Shown: positions 35,704-45,391 of the stretch, piece after piece
How positions within the stretch are numbered: position 1 is the first letter of the stretch
Layout of the letters: each line of letters begins with the position of its first letter
Origin: Rhodobacterales bacterium
GTDB lineage: Bacteria; Pseudomonadota; Alphaproteobacteria; Rhodobacterales; Rhodobacteraceae
Length of the DNA stretch: 64,000 bases
NCBI GenBank assembly: GCA_002747325.1
Contig: PDOZ01000026.1
Coordinates: 78,643 to 142,642, forward strand
Reading direction: 5' to 3'
The notes under the pieces: model-generated
What the model was told of the DNA's origin: nothing
Databases searched by the model: none
Seen by the model: only the letters and a program-made list of their open reading frames with translations
Translations under genes and position numbers: made by a program

Positions 35704-38625
35704 TTACGCGATGGTTTCGGCGCAGCGTTGGCAGAGATCCGGCGCCGCATGGGTGCCGACATCGGGCAGGATTTTCCAACAACGCCCGCATTTCTCCCCT
35801 TCCGCTTTGGCGAAATACACCGCGATGCCTTCGATTTCCGGTAGGCGGAACGCCTCTTCCGGGGCGGTGTCGCCGGACACGGCGACCTGCGAGGTGATGC
35901 AGATATCGGCGAAATCCACCTGTTCCAGCACCGCGCGCAGCCCGGCATCCTGCACATAGACCACCGGCGCGGCCTCCAGCGACGCACCGATCACCTTGTC
36001 ACGCCGCTGCACTTCCAGCGCGGCGGTCACAACGCGCCGAGCATTGCGGATGCCAGCCCATTTTGCCGCCAACGCCGCATCGCGCCACGCCGCCGGGGTT
36101 TCCGGGAAGTCCTGCAAATGCACCGAGCTTTCCGGCCCGTCGAACCGCTCCAGCCAGACCTCTTCCATGGTAAACACCAGAATCGGCGCCAACCACGTCG
36201 TCAGGCGGCGATGCAACAGGTCCAGCACCGTGCGCGCAGCGCGGCGGTTCAGGCTGTCGGCGCGGTCGCAATAAAGCGCGTCTTTGCGAATATCGAAATA
36301 AAAGGCCGACAATTCCAGCGTGGCGAAATGGAACACCGACTGGAAAACCTTTTGGAAATCAAAGGCTTGATAGCCCGCGCGCACCTCTTCATCCAGTTCG
36401 GACAAGCGATGCAGCACCCAGCGTTCCAGTTCCGGCATCTGCGCCGGATCGACCGCATCCGCCGCATCATACCCCGCCAGATTGCCCAGAATGAAGCGCA
36501 TGGTATTGCGCAGGCGACGGTAGCTATCGGCCACGCCTTTCAGGATTTCCGGCCCGATCCGCTGATCGTTGACGAAATCGGACTGCGCCACCCAGAGGCG
36601 CAGGATGTCGGCGCCATATTGCTTCACCACGCTTTCCGGCCCGATCGTATTGCCCAGCGACTTGGACATTTTCATGCCCTTTTCGTCGAGGGTCATGCCG
36701 TGGGTGATCACATTCTTATAAGGCGCGCGGCCCTTGGTACCGCAGGCTTGCAGCATCGAGGAATGGAACCAGCCGCGGTGCTGGTCGGTGCCTTCGAGAT
36801 AGACATCGGCGATGCCATCAGGCGCGCCGTCTTCGCGGTCGCGCAGCACGAACGCATGGGTCGAGCCGCTGTCGAACCAGACGTCCAGCACGTCAAACAC
36901 CTGTTCATAGGCCTCCGGGTCAACAATGCCGTCAAGGAAGCGCTCTTTTGCCCCCGGCTCGAACCAGACATCCGCCCCGTCCGCCTCAAAAGCGGCGGTG
37001 ATGCGGGCGTTAACTTCTTCATTACGCAACAGGAAGTCCGCGTCGGTCGGCAGCGCGCCTTTCTTGGTGAAACAGGTCAGCGGCACGCCCCAGGCCCGTT
37101 GGCGCGATAGAACCCAATCGGGCCGGGTTTCGATCATCGAATAAAGCCGGTTGCGGCCCGATTGCGGCACCCAGTTCACCAATTGGTCGATGGAGTTAAG
37201 CGCACGTTCGCGGATGGTTTTGCCCATCTCATCCTGCCCGTCGCCCAGCTCCAGATCGACGCTGGCGAACCATTGCGGCGTGTTGCGATAGATGATCGGG
37301 GCTTTGGAGCGCCAGGAATGGGGGTAGCTGTGCTTGATCTTGCCGCGCGCCAGCAGCCCGCCAACTTCGGCCAGTTTGGAGATCACGGCGGCGTTGGCAT
37401 CGCCCTCCCAATCACCCTTCTTGGGCTTTTCACGCAGGATGCGCTTGCCGCCAAAGAACGGCAGATCGGCCCGGAACGACCCATCATCCATCACGTTATA
37501 GGTGATCACCTGCTGCAACATGCCCAAGTTACGGTAAAGCTCATATTCCTCCATCCCGTGCGAAGGCGCACAGTGAACAAAGCCGGTGCCTTCACCATCG
37601 GTGACAAAATCGGCGGCGCGGAAATCACGCGGCGCGTCCCATTCGCCATTTGCACCCTCAACCCCGGCCAGCGGGTGCAGCAGTGACAAGCCGGCCAGTT
37701 CTTCGGCAGATACATCGCGCTTGCGGGTCCACATATCATCGCTCAACCGGGCGCTAGCGAAGGTTTCGGCGGCGCGCGTATCAGCCAGAAGATAGCGCTC
37801 GCCTTTAGTGGCCCAGCATTCTTCAGGCGTGTCGATCACTTCATAAAGACCGTAAGAAATATCTTCTCCGAAAACCACTGCCTTGTTCGAAGGCATGGTC
37901 CAGGGCGTGGTGGTCCAAATCACCACCTTGGCCCCATTCAGAGCGCCTTCGGTGACGACCTTGAACTTGACCCAGACGGTGAAGCTCTCCTTGTCTTTAT
38001 ACTCCACCTCCGCTTCCGCCAGCGCGGTTTTTTCCACCGGCGACCACATGACCGGCTTCGAGCCCTGATAGAGCGCGCCGTTCATCAGGAATTTCATGAA
38101 TTCCTCGGCGATGACGCGTTCGGCGTGATAATTCATCGTCAGGTAAGGATCGTCCCATTTGCCGGTGACGCCGAGGCGTTTGAATTCCTCGCGCTGGATG
38201 TCGACCCAGCCTTGCGCAAAATCGCGGCATTCGCGGCGGAACTCCACCACGTCGACCTCGTCTTTGTCCTTGCCCTTGGCGCGGTATTGCTCCTCGATTT
38301 TCCATTCGATCGGCAGGCCGTGGCAATCCCAGCCCGGCACGTAGCGAGAATCGAAGCCGAGCATCTGGTGCGAGCGGACGATCATATCCTTCAGGGTTTT
38401 GTTCAGCGCGTGGCCGATATGCAGGTGGCCGTTGGCATAGGGGGGGCCGTCATGCAGGATGAAGGGTTTGCGCCCGGCAGAGGTTTCGCGCAGCTTGTCG
38501 TAAACCCCGATCTCGGCCCAACGGGCCAGCCAGCCCGGCTCGCGTTTGGGCAGGCCCGCGCGCATGGGGAAATCGGTTTCGGGCAGATTGAGGGTATCTT
38601 TGTAGTCAGGGGTATCGGCACACAT
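35704..38625 (-). CDS. ileS: Isoleucyl-tRNA synthetase
   Basis: Class I synthetase of about 973 residues. HIGH appears as DGPPYANGHLHIGHALNKTLKD (core GHLHIGHALNK), KMSKS as GMKMSKSLGNTIGP. The editing domain contains WTTTPWTMPSNKAV, and the C-terminus has the zinc-finger Cys sets EKCGRCWKILPDVG and DLCQRCAETIA, typical of the bacterial type 1 enzyme. The start at 38625 (MCADTPDYKDTLNLP) matches the family; an ATG at 38649 has no ribosome site. A promoter candidate at 38752-38780 would give a leader of about 120 nt, which holds the hairpin CCCGGCG/CGCCGGG (38688-38713); whether this regulates expression is unknown. Confidence 0.97.
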   Translation of the reverse strand: MCADTPDYKDTLNLPETDFPMRAGLPKREPGWLARWAEIGVYDKLRETSAGRKPFILHDGPPYANGHLHIGHALNKTLKDMIVRSHQMLGFDSRYVPGWDCHGLPIEWKIEEQYRAKGKDKDEVDVVEFRRECRDFAQGWVDIQREEFKRLGVTGKWDDPYLTMNYHAERVIAEEFMKFLMNGALYQGSKPVMWSPVEKTALAEAEVEYKDKESFTVWVKFKVVTEGALNGAKVVIWTTTPWTMPSNKAVVFGEDISYGLYEVIDTPEECWATKGERYLLADTRAAETFASARLSDDMWTRKRDVSAEELAGLSLLHPLAGVEGANGEWDAPRDFRAADFVTDGEGTGFVHCAPSHGMEEYELYRNLGMLQQVITYNVMDDGSFRADLPFFGGKRILREKPKKGDWEGDANAAVISKLAEVGGLLARGKIKHSYPHSWRSKAPIIYRNTPQWFASVDLELGDGQDEMGKTIRERALNSIDQLVNWVPQSGRNRLYSMIETRPDWVLSRQRAWGVPLTCFTKKGALPTDADFLLRNEEVNARITAAFEADGADVWFEPGAKERFLDGIVDPEAYEQVFDVLDVWFDSGSTHAFVLRDREDGAPDGIADVYLEGTDQHRGWFHSSMLQACGTKGRAPYKNVITHGMTLDEKGMKMSKSLGNTIGPESVVKQYGADILRLWVAQSDFVNDQRIGPEILKGVADSYRRLRNTMRFILGNLAGYDAADAVDPAQMPELERWVLHRLSELDEEVRAGYQAFDFQKVFQSVFHFATLELSAFYFDIRKDALYCDRADSLNRRAARTVLDLLHRRLTTWLAPILVFTMEEVWLERFDGPESSVHLQDFPETPAAWRDAALAAKWAGIRNARRVVTAALEVQRRDKVIGASLEAAPVVYVQDAGLRAVLEQVDFADICITSQVAVSGDTAPEEAFRLPEIEGIAVYFAKAEGEKCGRCWKILPDVGTHAAPDLCQRCAETIA

Positions 38626-38751
38626 GGTCCGGTCTTTCGCGTTACACATAGGTAAGGGGTTCGGCGGCGCGAAGGTCAGCGCCTTTTCCCGGCGGCTCGC
38701 TCAGAGCGCCGGGCAGGTAATTCGTGTATGGGCTATCCACAGCATGGGAGC

Positions 38752-38780
38752 CTTATAGGCGAGGTGATCTTGGGCGGCAA
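38752..38780 (-). promoter_or_regulatory. Candidate promoter for ileS
   Basis: On the minus strand TTGCCG (38780-38775) and TATAAG (38757-38752) are separated by 17 bp. A transcript from here would begin near 38745 and carry a leader of about 120 nt before the ileS ATG. Confidence 0.45.
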
Positions 38781-38791
38781 TGCCGGGATTT

Positions 38792-38813
38792 GAGTATTTG
38801 GACTAAGAAGAAG
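38792..38813 (+). repeat. GAGTATTT-family repeat, single arm
   Basis: One arm only: GAGTATTT, GGA, CTAAGAAGAAG. No partner arm was found within several hundred bases. The TAG stop of the DUF2339 gene (38803-38805, minus strand) is formed by the CTA of this motif. Confidence 0.75.
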
Positions 38814-41571
38814 GGGGCGGTTTGGCGTTGGGGGCTTCTTCCGGGTCTTTTGGCGAGTCTTTTGGCGGGTCTGCGGGCGGCTCTTCGGGCGGGCCGAAGC
38901 GGTTTTGCGCCCAGCGGTCGAAGGCGGCGAGGCCGGCAAGCGAGAGGCCCAGGGCCAGCAGCGAGAAGATGCGGAACAGGCCGCCCAGGCCGGAAATGTC
39001 GATGAAGAACACTTTGGCCACGGCGGCGAGGATCACCGCCAGCCCGGCGCGGCGCAGGAATTGCGAGCGGCGGGTGAAGGAGCGGAAGATCAGGCCGACG
39101 CCGACGAGGATCAGCACGATGGTGTAGCTGTAGAGTTCCGGGGCGGTGTAGGTTGATGACGCGATTGCGGCGCCGCGCCAGAAATGGCGGATGGCGAGGA
39201 AGAGCCAGAGGGCGCCGAGGGCGGCGGCCCCGGTGCCGATAGAGATGCGCAATCCGCGTTTGAGGAAGGTGAAGCGTTGGGCGACTAGCCCCATGATGAC
39301 GGCGGGAAGCAGGTATCCCGGCAGCATGGAGTTGAGGAAGGGCGGGCCAACCACGCCGTAACCGAATATCCGACCACCGAGCGGGTTCAGAACGGTAACG
39401 TTGACCGCGAGTAGCAGGAGGGCGATGGCGCCGTAGACCGTGGCGAGAATGATGCGCACGGGGTTGGCGCGGCTCGGCGCCTTAGTGCGCCAGAGCTGGT
39501 TGGCGGCGGAGATCAGCCAGACGGAAGCCATCAGCCCGACATAGCCGTGCCCGTCAAACGAGTCTTGCCCCAGCGCGCGGGCTACTTGCAGGATCAGGGC
39601 GGTGGCGAAAAGGGCCGCAAAGCTCCAGGCGGCACTTTCCGCGACCAGTTTGGTGCGCGGGCGATCCAGCGGTTTGAGCAGCCAGATGCAGGCAGCCATG
39701 GCGGCGGTGGCCCCGCCATAGGAGAGCAGCGTTTCCAGCATAGTGCCGTCGATGGCGACGCCAAGGCCGGGGTCGATGACGAGCCGGTAGGTCAGGGCGG
39801 CGGCGCCTGCCTGCACCGCCAGCCCGAGCGCGGGCATGGCAAAGCGGCGGTCGAGGGCAGCGGCGCCGACGGTCATCACGGCGAAGGCCAGCGTCAGGGC
39901 GCTATGCGACAGCAGGATCGACAGCGAGAAGGTGATCAGGCCGATCGCGGCAAGGGCAAAATAGCCCGCACGCAGGCCCGCGTCACCATCGCGGCGGGCA
40001 AAGGCCACTGTCAGCGCGGTGGTCAGTGCCGCGCCGACCATCGCCATGATGGCCCAGCGGTAGGTGCCGATAAACGCGGCGGGCGTCCAGAAAATCTCCA
40101 GCGCCGCGACGATGGCGGGCACCATCAGCGCCGCGCCGAAGGCCCAATAAACCGGCCAGCGCCCGCCCCACCACGACCGCGCCGCCGCAATCAGCGTTGC
40201 AGCAATGGCGAAGCCGAAGAAAACCTGCGGCGTGACAGGGGCAGGAACACCCTCGGCCCGCTCAAGCAACGCCCGGTAATCGTCAAAAACCTCCAGACCA
40301 TTCAGCACCGCGATAACCGGGGCGGCGACAAGGGCCAGCGCGGGCAGAACGGCGAGGTCTTCCAGCGCCTCAGCCCGCCAGGCCCAGAGCGCCAGCATCG
40401 CCAGCGCCGCGGTCAGCCCCGCATAGCCGATCCAGAATTCCGACTCGCCGCCGACACCAACCCCGAGCATAAAGAAAAGCGCAAAGGGCAACAGCCCCGC
40501 CACCAGCCGGGTCGGAAATTCCGGCCATCCCAGCGGTCGCCCGAGCGCCACCGCTTCCAGCACCGTCGAACCGCCGTGATTGGGCCACAGGCTGCGCATC
40601 GGGATGGTTAAAGTCATCGCCAGAAGGGCCAGCATGTAGAGGACAAGGGCGGGCAGGTCGGGGATCGCGGCGGCGCTCAACACGCCTGCGGGCACCGCCA
40701 GTGCCAGCGTCAGCACCGAGACCCAGGCCCAGCGGCGCACGGTGTCGATGCCCAACCCGACCAGCGCGATGGTGGCGAAATAGATCAGCAGAAGGATGTT
40801 GGCGCCGGAGCCGGTGGAAACGACGAAGGGCGCACCGAATGCGCCGATGACGCCAATGGCGGCCAGAAGCGGCCCGGTGAACCAGCCCAGAACCAGCGCC
40901 ACCGCCGCCACCAGAACCAGCCCGGCAAAGGCCATGAACTGCGGGATCAAGGCGTAAAGGTGGAAAGCGGAAAGGATGGCGCCGAACAGCGTCACCACGC
41001 CTGCACCAGAGAAAATCGAAGGAATATAGGCACTTACCGCCTCTTCGCCATCCCCGAAACGGCGGCGCACATATTCGCCCGCCACGATCAGCGCCGCCCC
41101 GAAGGCCAGCGCCAACCCGACGCGCATCACCGGCGGCAACAGCCCGCGTTCGATGCCATATTGCGCCAGAAACAGCCCGGCGAGGGCGAGCGAAAGGCCG
41201 GAAATGACGTAGATCCAGTTGCGCGTGGCCCAGCCCCTAAGCCGGTCGAAATTCGAAGCTTTCAGCACCACGGCTTTCGGCGGGGCATCGGCGGCAACCG
41301 GCGCGGGTTCAACCGGCTGCGCCTGTTCCGGCTCGGGGGATTCGACCTCGGGCGCCGCGACTTCAGGGGCTTCGGGAACAGACGCCTCCGCGACCGGCGC
41401 GCCTTCAGCCGCCTTTTCCGCCCCGCTCGCCAGCAGGAATTTCACCTGAGCTTCCAACTGGTTCACCCGGCGGCCCAGCCCGGACACTTTGACCAACGCG
41501 ACGATCAGAAGGATGGGCATCACCAGAACTGCCAGCCCAGCCAACCCAAATACCATTTCCAGTGCGTCCAT
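38803..41571 (-). CDS. DUF2339 multi-pass membrane protein
   Basis: 922 residues with more than twenty hydrophobic helices. An N-terminal helix and coil (KVSGLGRRVNQLEAQVKFLLAS) precede a Pro/Glu/Ala-rich cytoplasmic linker, then the DUF2339 core starting NWIYVISGLSLALAGLFLAQYG and containing GERYVRRR-like EYVRRRFGDGEE, and FMAFAGLVLVAAVAL. Alternating ionic loops and helices continue to the Pro-rich tail EEPPADPPKDSPKDPEE. The family is widespread in Proteobacteria but its function is unknown. The stop codon lies inside a palindromic repeat arm, so the last few residues (PSS) are encoded by the repeat. It is the only gene in its unit as far as can be seen; the next gene upstream ends 55 bp away. 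Confidence 0.85.
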   Translation of the reverse strand: MDALEMVFGLAGLAVLVMPILLIVALVKVSGLGRRVNQLEAQVKFLLASGAEKAAEGAPVAEASVPEAPEVAAPEVESPEPEQAQPVEPAPVAADAPPKAVVLKASNFDRLRGWATRNWIYVISGLSLALAGLFLAQYGIERGLLPPVMRVGLALAFGAALIVAGEYVRRRFGDGEEAVSAYIPSIFSGAGVVTLFGAILSAFHLYALIPQFMAFAGLVLVAAVALVLGWFTGPLLAAIGVIGAFGAPFVVSTGSGANILLLIYFATIALVGLGIDTVRRWAWVSVLTLALAVPAGVLSAAAIPDLPALVLYMLALLAMTLTIPMRSLWPNHGGSTVLEAVALGRPLGWPEFPTRLVAGLLPFALFFMLGVGVGGESEFWIGYAGLTAALAMLALWAWRAEALEDLAVLPALALVAAPVIAVLNGLEVFDDYRALLERAEGVPAPVTPQVFFGFAIAATLIAAARSWWGGRWPVYWAFGAALMVPAIVAALEIFWTPAAFIGTYRWAIMAMVGAALTTALTVAFARRDGDAGLRAGYFALAAIGLITFSLSILLSHSALTLAFAVMTVGAAALDRRFAMPALGLAVQAGAAALTYRLVIDPGLGVAIDGTMLETLLSYGGATAAMAACIWLLKPLDRPRTKLVAESAAWSFAALFATALILQVARALGQDSFDGHGYVGLMASVWLISAANQLWRTKAPSRANPVRIILATVYGAIALLLLAVNVTVLNPLGGRIFGYGVVGPPFLNSMLPGYLLPAVIMGLVAQRFTFLKRGLRISIGTGAAALGALWLFLAIRHFWRGAAIASSTYTAPELYSYTIVLILVGVGLIFRSFTRRSQFLRRAGLAVILAAVAKVFFIDISGLGGLFRIFSLLALGLSLAGLAAFDRWAQNRFGPPEEPPADPPKDSPKDPEEAPNAKPPPSS

Positions 41572-41626
41572 ACCGGCCTCCCGTTTGCCCCGACCCTAAG
41601 CCGAAGCTCCCTTTACGTCCAGTCAC

Positions 41627-42619
41627 TTACGCATCGAAAACCCCGGTCAGCGCACGTTTGATCAGGCCAGAAACCCGTGGGCGCGGGGCGCGGATGAAGG
41701 GGAGCGGGCGGCAGACCTCAATGGCCGCAACGCCGACCCGCGCGGTCAGAGCGCCGTTCACCACGCCTTCGCCAAAGCGGCGCGACAGTTTCGACAACAT
41801 GCCCCCGCCCGCCAGCGAGCCGATCAGATCGTCGCCCACCGCCACCGCCCCGGTCGCCACCAGATGCGCCATCACCGCCCGCGTCAGCCGCCAAGTGCCG
41901 GCCACCCCCGCGCGCCCGCCGTAAATCTCGGCAATGCGGCGGATCATGCGCAAATTGGCGGTCAGCGCCGTGACCACATCCATCAACGCCAGCGGCACCA
42001 GCGCCGTCACCGTCGCCACCTGCCGCGCCGCTGCCTCGATTTCCCGGCGCGCCGCCGCATCAAGCGGTGCCATCAACTCGCTTTCCGCCAGTTGCAATAA
42101 CGCATCCGCATCGAGCAGGTCCGCCTCGCGTTCCGACAGGTTGCGCAGCCCCCATTTCAACGCGTCCACATGGCCATAAAGCCGCTTCAACGATCGGTTC
42201 ACCGCCAGCGCTGCCTCCCGCTCGCCGCCCGAAAGCGCCTCCCCCGCCGCGTGCTGCACCCGGTCCACCCGCCGCAACCGGGCAAATCCGGCCAGTTCAC
42301 GCGCCGCGAGGATCAAAAGCGTGATCAGGATCGCCGCCAACAACCCCGCCGCAACCATGCCGAGAACCGGGTTGGCCGCGAGCAAGCCAGTGACGTAATT
42401 CCACGCCGCCAGCGAGGCCCAGAAGGTCAGAAACGACAGCGAAAGCCCCAAAAACCAGCGCCCCAGCCGCGAGCTGCGCCGCCCGGCCAGCGCAAAAGCC
42501 GCCTGCATGGCGCGCGGCTGCGGCGCGCTCTCAACCTCCGGCACCGGCGGAGCGGCGGCGGGGCTTTCCGGCGCCTCGTCCACCTCGATCAAAACCGGTG
42601 CGTTCCTGCGCTCGCTCAT
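41627..42619 (-). CDS. YcjF-family membrane protein (TIGR01620/DUF697)
   Basis: 330 residues. A polar N-terminus rich in Pro and Glu is followed by two transmembrane helices (LGLSLSFLTFWASLAAWNYV, core FLTFWASLAAW; and GMVAAGLLAAILITLLILAA) and a DUF697-type domain: VTALVPLALMDVVTALTANLRMIRRIAEIYGGRAG (core LMDVVTALTANLRMIRRIAE) and TGVAAIEVCRPLPF-like GVAAIEVCRPLPF. In enterobacteria ycjF is paired with ycjX in the phage-shock regulon. GGAGG lies 9 nt before the ATG at 42619. The start overlaps the stop of the GNAT gene by 4 bp, so the three genes ycjX, GNAT, ycjF are translationally coupled. Confidence 0.87.
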   Translation of the reverse strand: MSERRNAPVLIEVDEAPESPAAAPPVPEVESAPQPRAMQAAFALAGRRSSRLGRWFLGLSLSFLTFWASLAAWNYVTGLLAANPVLGMVAAGLLAAILITLLILAARELAGFARLRRVDRVQHAAGEALSGGEREAALAVNRSLKRLYGHVDALKWGLRNLSEREADLLDADALLQLAESELMAPLDAAARREIEAAARQVATVTALVPLALMDVVTALTANLRMIRRIAEIYGGRAGVAGTWRLTRAVMAHLVATGAVAVGDDLIGSLAGGGMLSKLSRRFGEGVVNGALTARVGVAAIEVCRPLPFIRAPRPRVSGLIKRALTGVFDA

Positions 42620-43074
42620 GCCACAGCCTCCGTTTGCGCCCGCCATTGCAGCCGAATATCAGGCAATTTCTCATCATTTCCCGCCCCATCGGTGCGGCCA
42701 ACCTCGTGAAATCCGTGTCGGACATAAAAGCGCCGCGCGGCAAAATTTTGCTGAAAAACCCATAGGTTAAGCGGGTCTTGCGCCACCTGCGCCTCGCAAA
42801 GAAGGCGCGCACCAACACCGCGCCCACGGGCCGGACGGGCAACGTAAAGCGCCTGAATTTCCGCCCCGTCGCGCGCAATGAACCCGGCAAATTCGCCGCC
42901 CGCTTCCGCCACGCGCACCCAGCCGCGCCCGATCAGATCACGGGCAAACTCCAGCTCCGACCCCGCCGGATGCACCCGTGGCAGCCAGTCGGTTTCCGCC
43001 ACCCAACCGGCCAGAACCCGCGCCACCTCCGGCGCGTCTTCCGCCCGCGCCGCACGGATCCGCACCGCGCTCAT
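42616..43074 (-). CDS. GNAT-family N-acetyltransferase
   Basis: 152 residues with the GNAT fold: strand and helix RIRAARAEDAPEVARVLAGW, motif A with ALYVARPARGRGVGARLLCEA (acetyl-CoA loop ARGRGVGARLL), and motif B LWVFQQNFAARRFYVRHGFHEVGRTDG (core NFAARRFYVRHGF). The substrate is unknown; small-molecule and protein N-termini or lysines are both possible. It overlaps ycjX by 4 bp (43071-43074) and ycjF by 4 bp (42616-42619). Such tight packing between two genes known to act together suggests that its target is linked to the YcjX/YcjF system, but this is inference. Confidence 0.88.
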   Translation of the reverse strand: MSAVRIRAARAEDAPEVARVLAGWVAETDWLPRVHPAGSELEFARDLIGRGWVRVAEAGGEFAGFIARDGAEIQALYVARPARGRGVGARLLCEAQVAQDPLNLWVFQQNFAARRFYVRHGFHEVGRTDGAGNDEKLPDIRLQWRAQTEAVA

Positions 43075-44486
43075 AACTGATCCCCAAAGAGAAATTCCGC
43101 CGCCCGGTCGAGCCGGATATGGGGCGGGCCATCGCCTGCCGCATTGGGCGCACCAGAGGGCGCAAAGCGCATGACGTCAAATTCCCCGTCGAGCCACGCC
43201 TCCGCCCCGTCCTGCGCCGGGGCCAGCAGCGCCATCGGATCGTCCGGCAATTCGCCCGGATACATGGCCGCCGTTTTGCCATTGAGCAAGGTGCCGCGCA
43301 CGCAATCCAGCTCGCGCCCGTCATGCTCAACCCGCGCTTCCGTCGTGGCGCGCAGGGCGGCGATGGAGAGGGCGGAAACCTCAGCGCCCGCAAACTCCGC
43401 CCGGCCGATCGCCTCGCGCATCATGGCTTGCGAAAGCCCGGTCAGGGCGGGGTGCTGGCGGTGGTGCAAATGGTCGGCCTTGGTGGCGGCAAAGAGGATT
43501 TTCTCGACCCGGCGCCCAAGGAAAAGCTGGGTCAGAAAGGCGTTTTGACCGGGGCGGAAAGCGGCGAGAATATCGGCCATGGCGCGGCGCAAATCGTCCA
43601 GCGCCTGCGGCCCGGAATGCACCGCCCCCAGCACGTCCATCAACACGACCTGCCGGTCGATCCGGGAGAAATGATCGCGGAAAAAAGGCTTTACGATCCG
43701 GGACTTATAGGCATCGAAACGCCGTTCCATCTCGCGATACAACGCCCCGCGCGCAGGGCGCTTGCCCGGCATGGGCAGCGGCGCAAAGGTCAGCGCGGGC
43801 GAGCCCTCCATCTCACCGGGCAGCAGGAACCGCCCCGGCGTGCAATCGGAAAACCCTGCCTCGCGCGCAGCAACGAGATAGGCGGTGAAAGCGCGGGCCA
43901 ACTCCTTTGCCGCCCCCTCGCTGAACTTCGCATCCGCCTCCGCCCGATCCGCCAGCGCGAGAAACTCCCCCGCCATCGGACGCGGCGCGATGCGAGTCAG
44001 GGTTTGCGCCGACCATTCGGCGTAACTCTTGTCCAATAGCGCGAGGTCCAAAAGCCACTCGCCGGGATAATCCACGATGTCGAGATGCACGGTTCGCGGC
44101 GAGCGCAGCCCCGCCAGCATCCCCGCCGGAGCCACGCGAAACGACAGACGCAATTCGCTGACCGCCCGCGTGCTTTCCGGCCAGCGCGGATCGGGGCCGG
44201 ACAGGGCGGCGAGGTAGGTCTCATAGTCGAAACGCGGCACGGTGTCGTCGGGCTGGGGCTGCAAATAGGCCGACAGAATGCGCCCCTCCGCCTGCGCCGA
44301 CAGCCCGTTCATCCGCCCCCGCTCCAGCAAATTCGCCACCAGCGAGGTGATGAAAACCGTCTTGCCCGCGCGCGAAAGCCCGGTCACTCCGAGCCGCACC
44401 ACCGGCTCGAACAACGCCTCGCTGATCCCGTCGCCGAGCGCTTCAAAACTGCGGCCAATGCCGTCCGCGATATCGCCAAGCCCCAT
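43071..44486 (-). CDS. YcjX-family P-loop GTPase (DUF463)
   Basis: 471 residues. The P-loop is GLSRAGKTVFITSLV (Gly36 to Thr43); other family blocks are FPRFDYETYLAAL-like RFDYETYLAALSG, the DIVDYPGEWLLDLALLDKSY region (core DYPGEWLLDL, Walker B-like), and VLMDVLGAVHSGPQAL and FAATKADHLHHRQHP (TKAD, base recognition). YcjX of enterobacteria belongs to the phage-shock response with YcjF. The start at 44486 follows GGGGAGA by about 5 nt; the longer frame runs antisense through truA. It is the first gene of a three-gene unit. Confidence 0.9.
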   Translation of the reverse strand: MGLGDIADGIGRSFEALGDGISEALFEPVVRLGVTGLSRAGKTVFITSLVANLLERGRMNGLSAQAEGRILSAYLQPQPDDTVPRFDYETYLAALSGPDPRWPESTRAVSELRLSFRVAPAGMLAGLRSPRTVHLDIVDYPGEWLLDLALLDKSYAEWSAQTLTRIAPRPMAGEFLALADRAEADAKFSEGAAKELARAFTAYLVAAREAGFSDCTPGRFLLPGEMEGSPALTFAPLPMPGKRPARGALYREMERRFDAYKSRIVKPFFRDHFSRIDRQVVLMDVLGAVHSGPQALDDLRRAMADILAAFRPGQNAFLTQLFLGRRVEKILFAATKADHLHHRQHPALTGLSQAMMREAIGRAEFAGAEVSALSIAALRATTEARVEHDGRELDCVRGTLLNGKTAAMYPGELPDDPMALLAPAQDGAEAWLDGEFDVMRFAPSGAPNAAGDGPPHIRLDRAAEFLFGDQL

Positions 44487-44576
44487 CTGCTCTCCCCTTT
44501 TGCCACAACATAGGGGCGCGGGGGCGGGAGTGCTAGGCCCCTTGCGCGTCCGCCGCGAAGGCGCTACCTCCGGCCC

Positions 44577-45383
44577 ATGCCCAGATTTGCCCTCAAGATC
44601 GAGTATCACGGCGCGCCCTTTGCCGGGTGGCAGCGCCAAAAAGACCAGCCTTCGGTGCAGGGCGCCATCGAGGCGGCGTTGGGCAGGCTCGAACCGGGCG
44701 CGCATACCATTGCCGCCGCCGGGCGCACCGATGCGGGGGTGCATGCGCTGGCGCAGGTGGCGCATTGCGATCTGGCGAAGGATTGGGAGCCGTTCCGGCT
44801 CTCGGAGGCGCTGAATTACCACCTCAAACCCGCGCCAGTGGCCATCGTTGACTGCGCGGCGGTGCCCGACAGCTTCCACGCCCGCTTTTCCGCCACCGAG
44901 CGGCGCTATCTCTTCCGCCTGATCTCACGGCGCGCGCCGCTGGTGCATGAAGCGGGGCTGGCTTGGCAGGTGCGGCACCCGCTCGACGGCGAGGCCATGC
45001 GCGAGGCGGCTAAGCGATTGATCGGAAAGCATGATTTCACCACCTTCCGCTCAACCATGTGTCAGGCGGACAGCCCGGTCAAAACGCTGGACGCGCTGGA
45101 GGTTGAGGAAATCCCCCTCGCGCATGGCCGCGAATTTCGCTTCCACGTCCGCGCCCGCAGCTTCCTGCACAATCAGGTGCGCAGCTTTGTCGGCACGCTG
45201 GAACGGGTCGGCGCCGGGGCATGGAGCGCCGACGACGTGAGCGCCGCGCTGGAGGCCAGAGACCGCGCGGCCTGCGGCCCGGTCTGCCCGCCGGAAGGGC
45301 TTTACCTCGCCGGCGTAACCTATCCCGACGCCCCCTTCCCTCCCCCGGCCCAACCTGACATACTCGCGCAAACGAATAATTGA
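44577..45383 (+). CDS. truA: tRNA pseudouridine(38-40) synthase
   Basis: Modifies the anticodon stem of many tRNAs. The 268 residues show [26 protein letters not shown], the catalytic Asp52 in [30 protein letters not shown], and the C-terminal [26 protein letters not shown] (core [11 protein letters not shown]). It ends 8 bp before the parE start, and the short gap suggests one transcript. It is divergent from ycjX (90 bp between starts). Confidence 0.96.
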   Translation: MPRFALKIEYHGAPFAGWQRQKDQPSVQGAIEAALGRLEPGAHTIAAAGRTDAGVHALAQVAHCDLAKDWEPFRLSEALNYHLKPAPVAIVDCAAVPDSFHARFSATERRYLFRLISRRAPLVHEAGLAWQVRHPLDGEAMREAAKRLIGKHDFTTFRSTMCQADSPVKTLDALEVEEIPLAHGREFRFHVRARSFLHNQVRSFVGTLERVGAGAWSADDVSAALEARDRAACGPVCPPEGLYLAGVTYPDAPFPPPAQPDILAQTNN

Positions 45384-45391
45384 GCAGCACC

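Noticed and set aside
38688..38713. T-box or attenuator in the ileS leader
   Set aside because: There is a GC-rich hairpin, but no T-box sequence, leader peptide rich in Ile codons, or terminator T tract.
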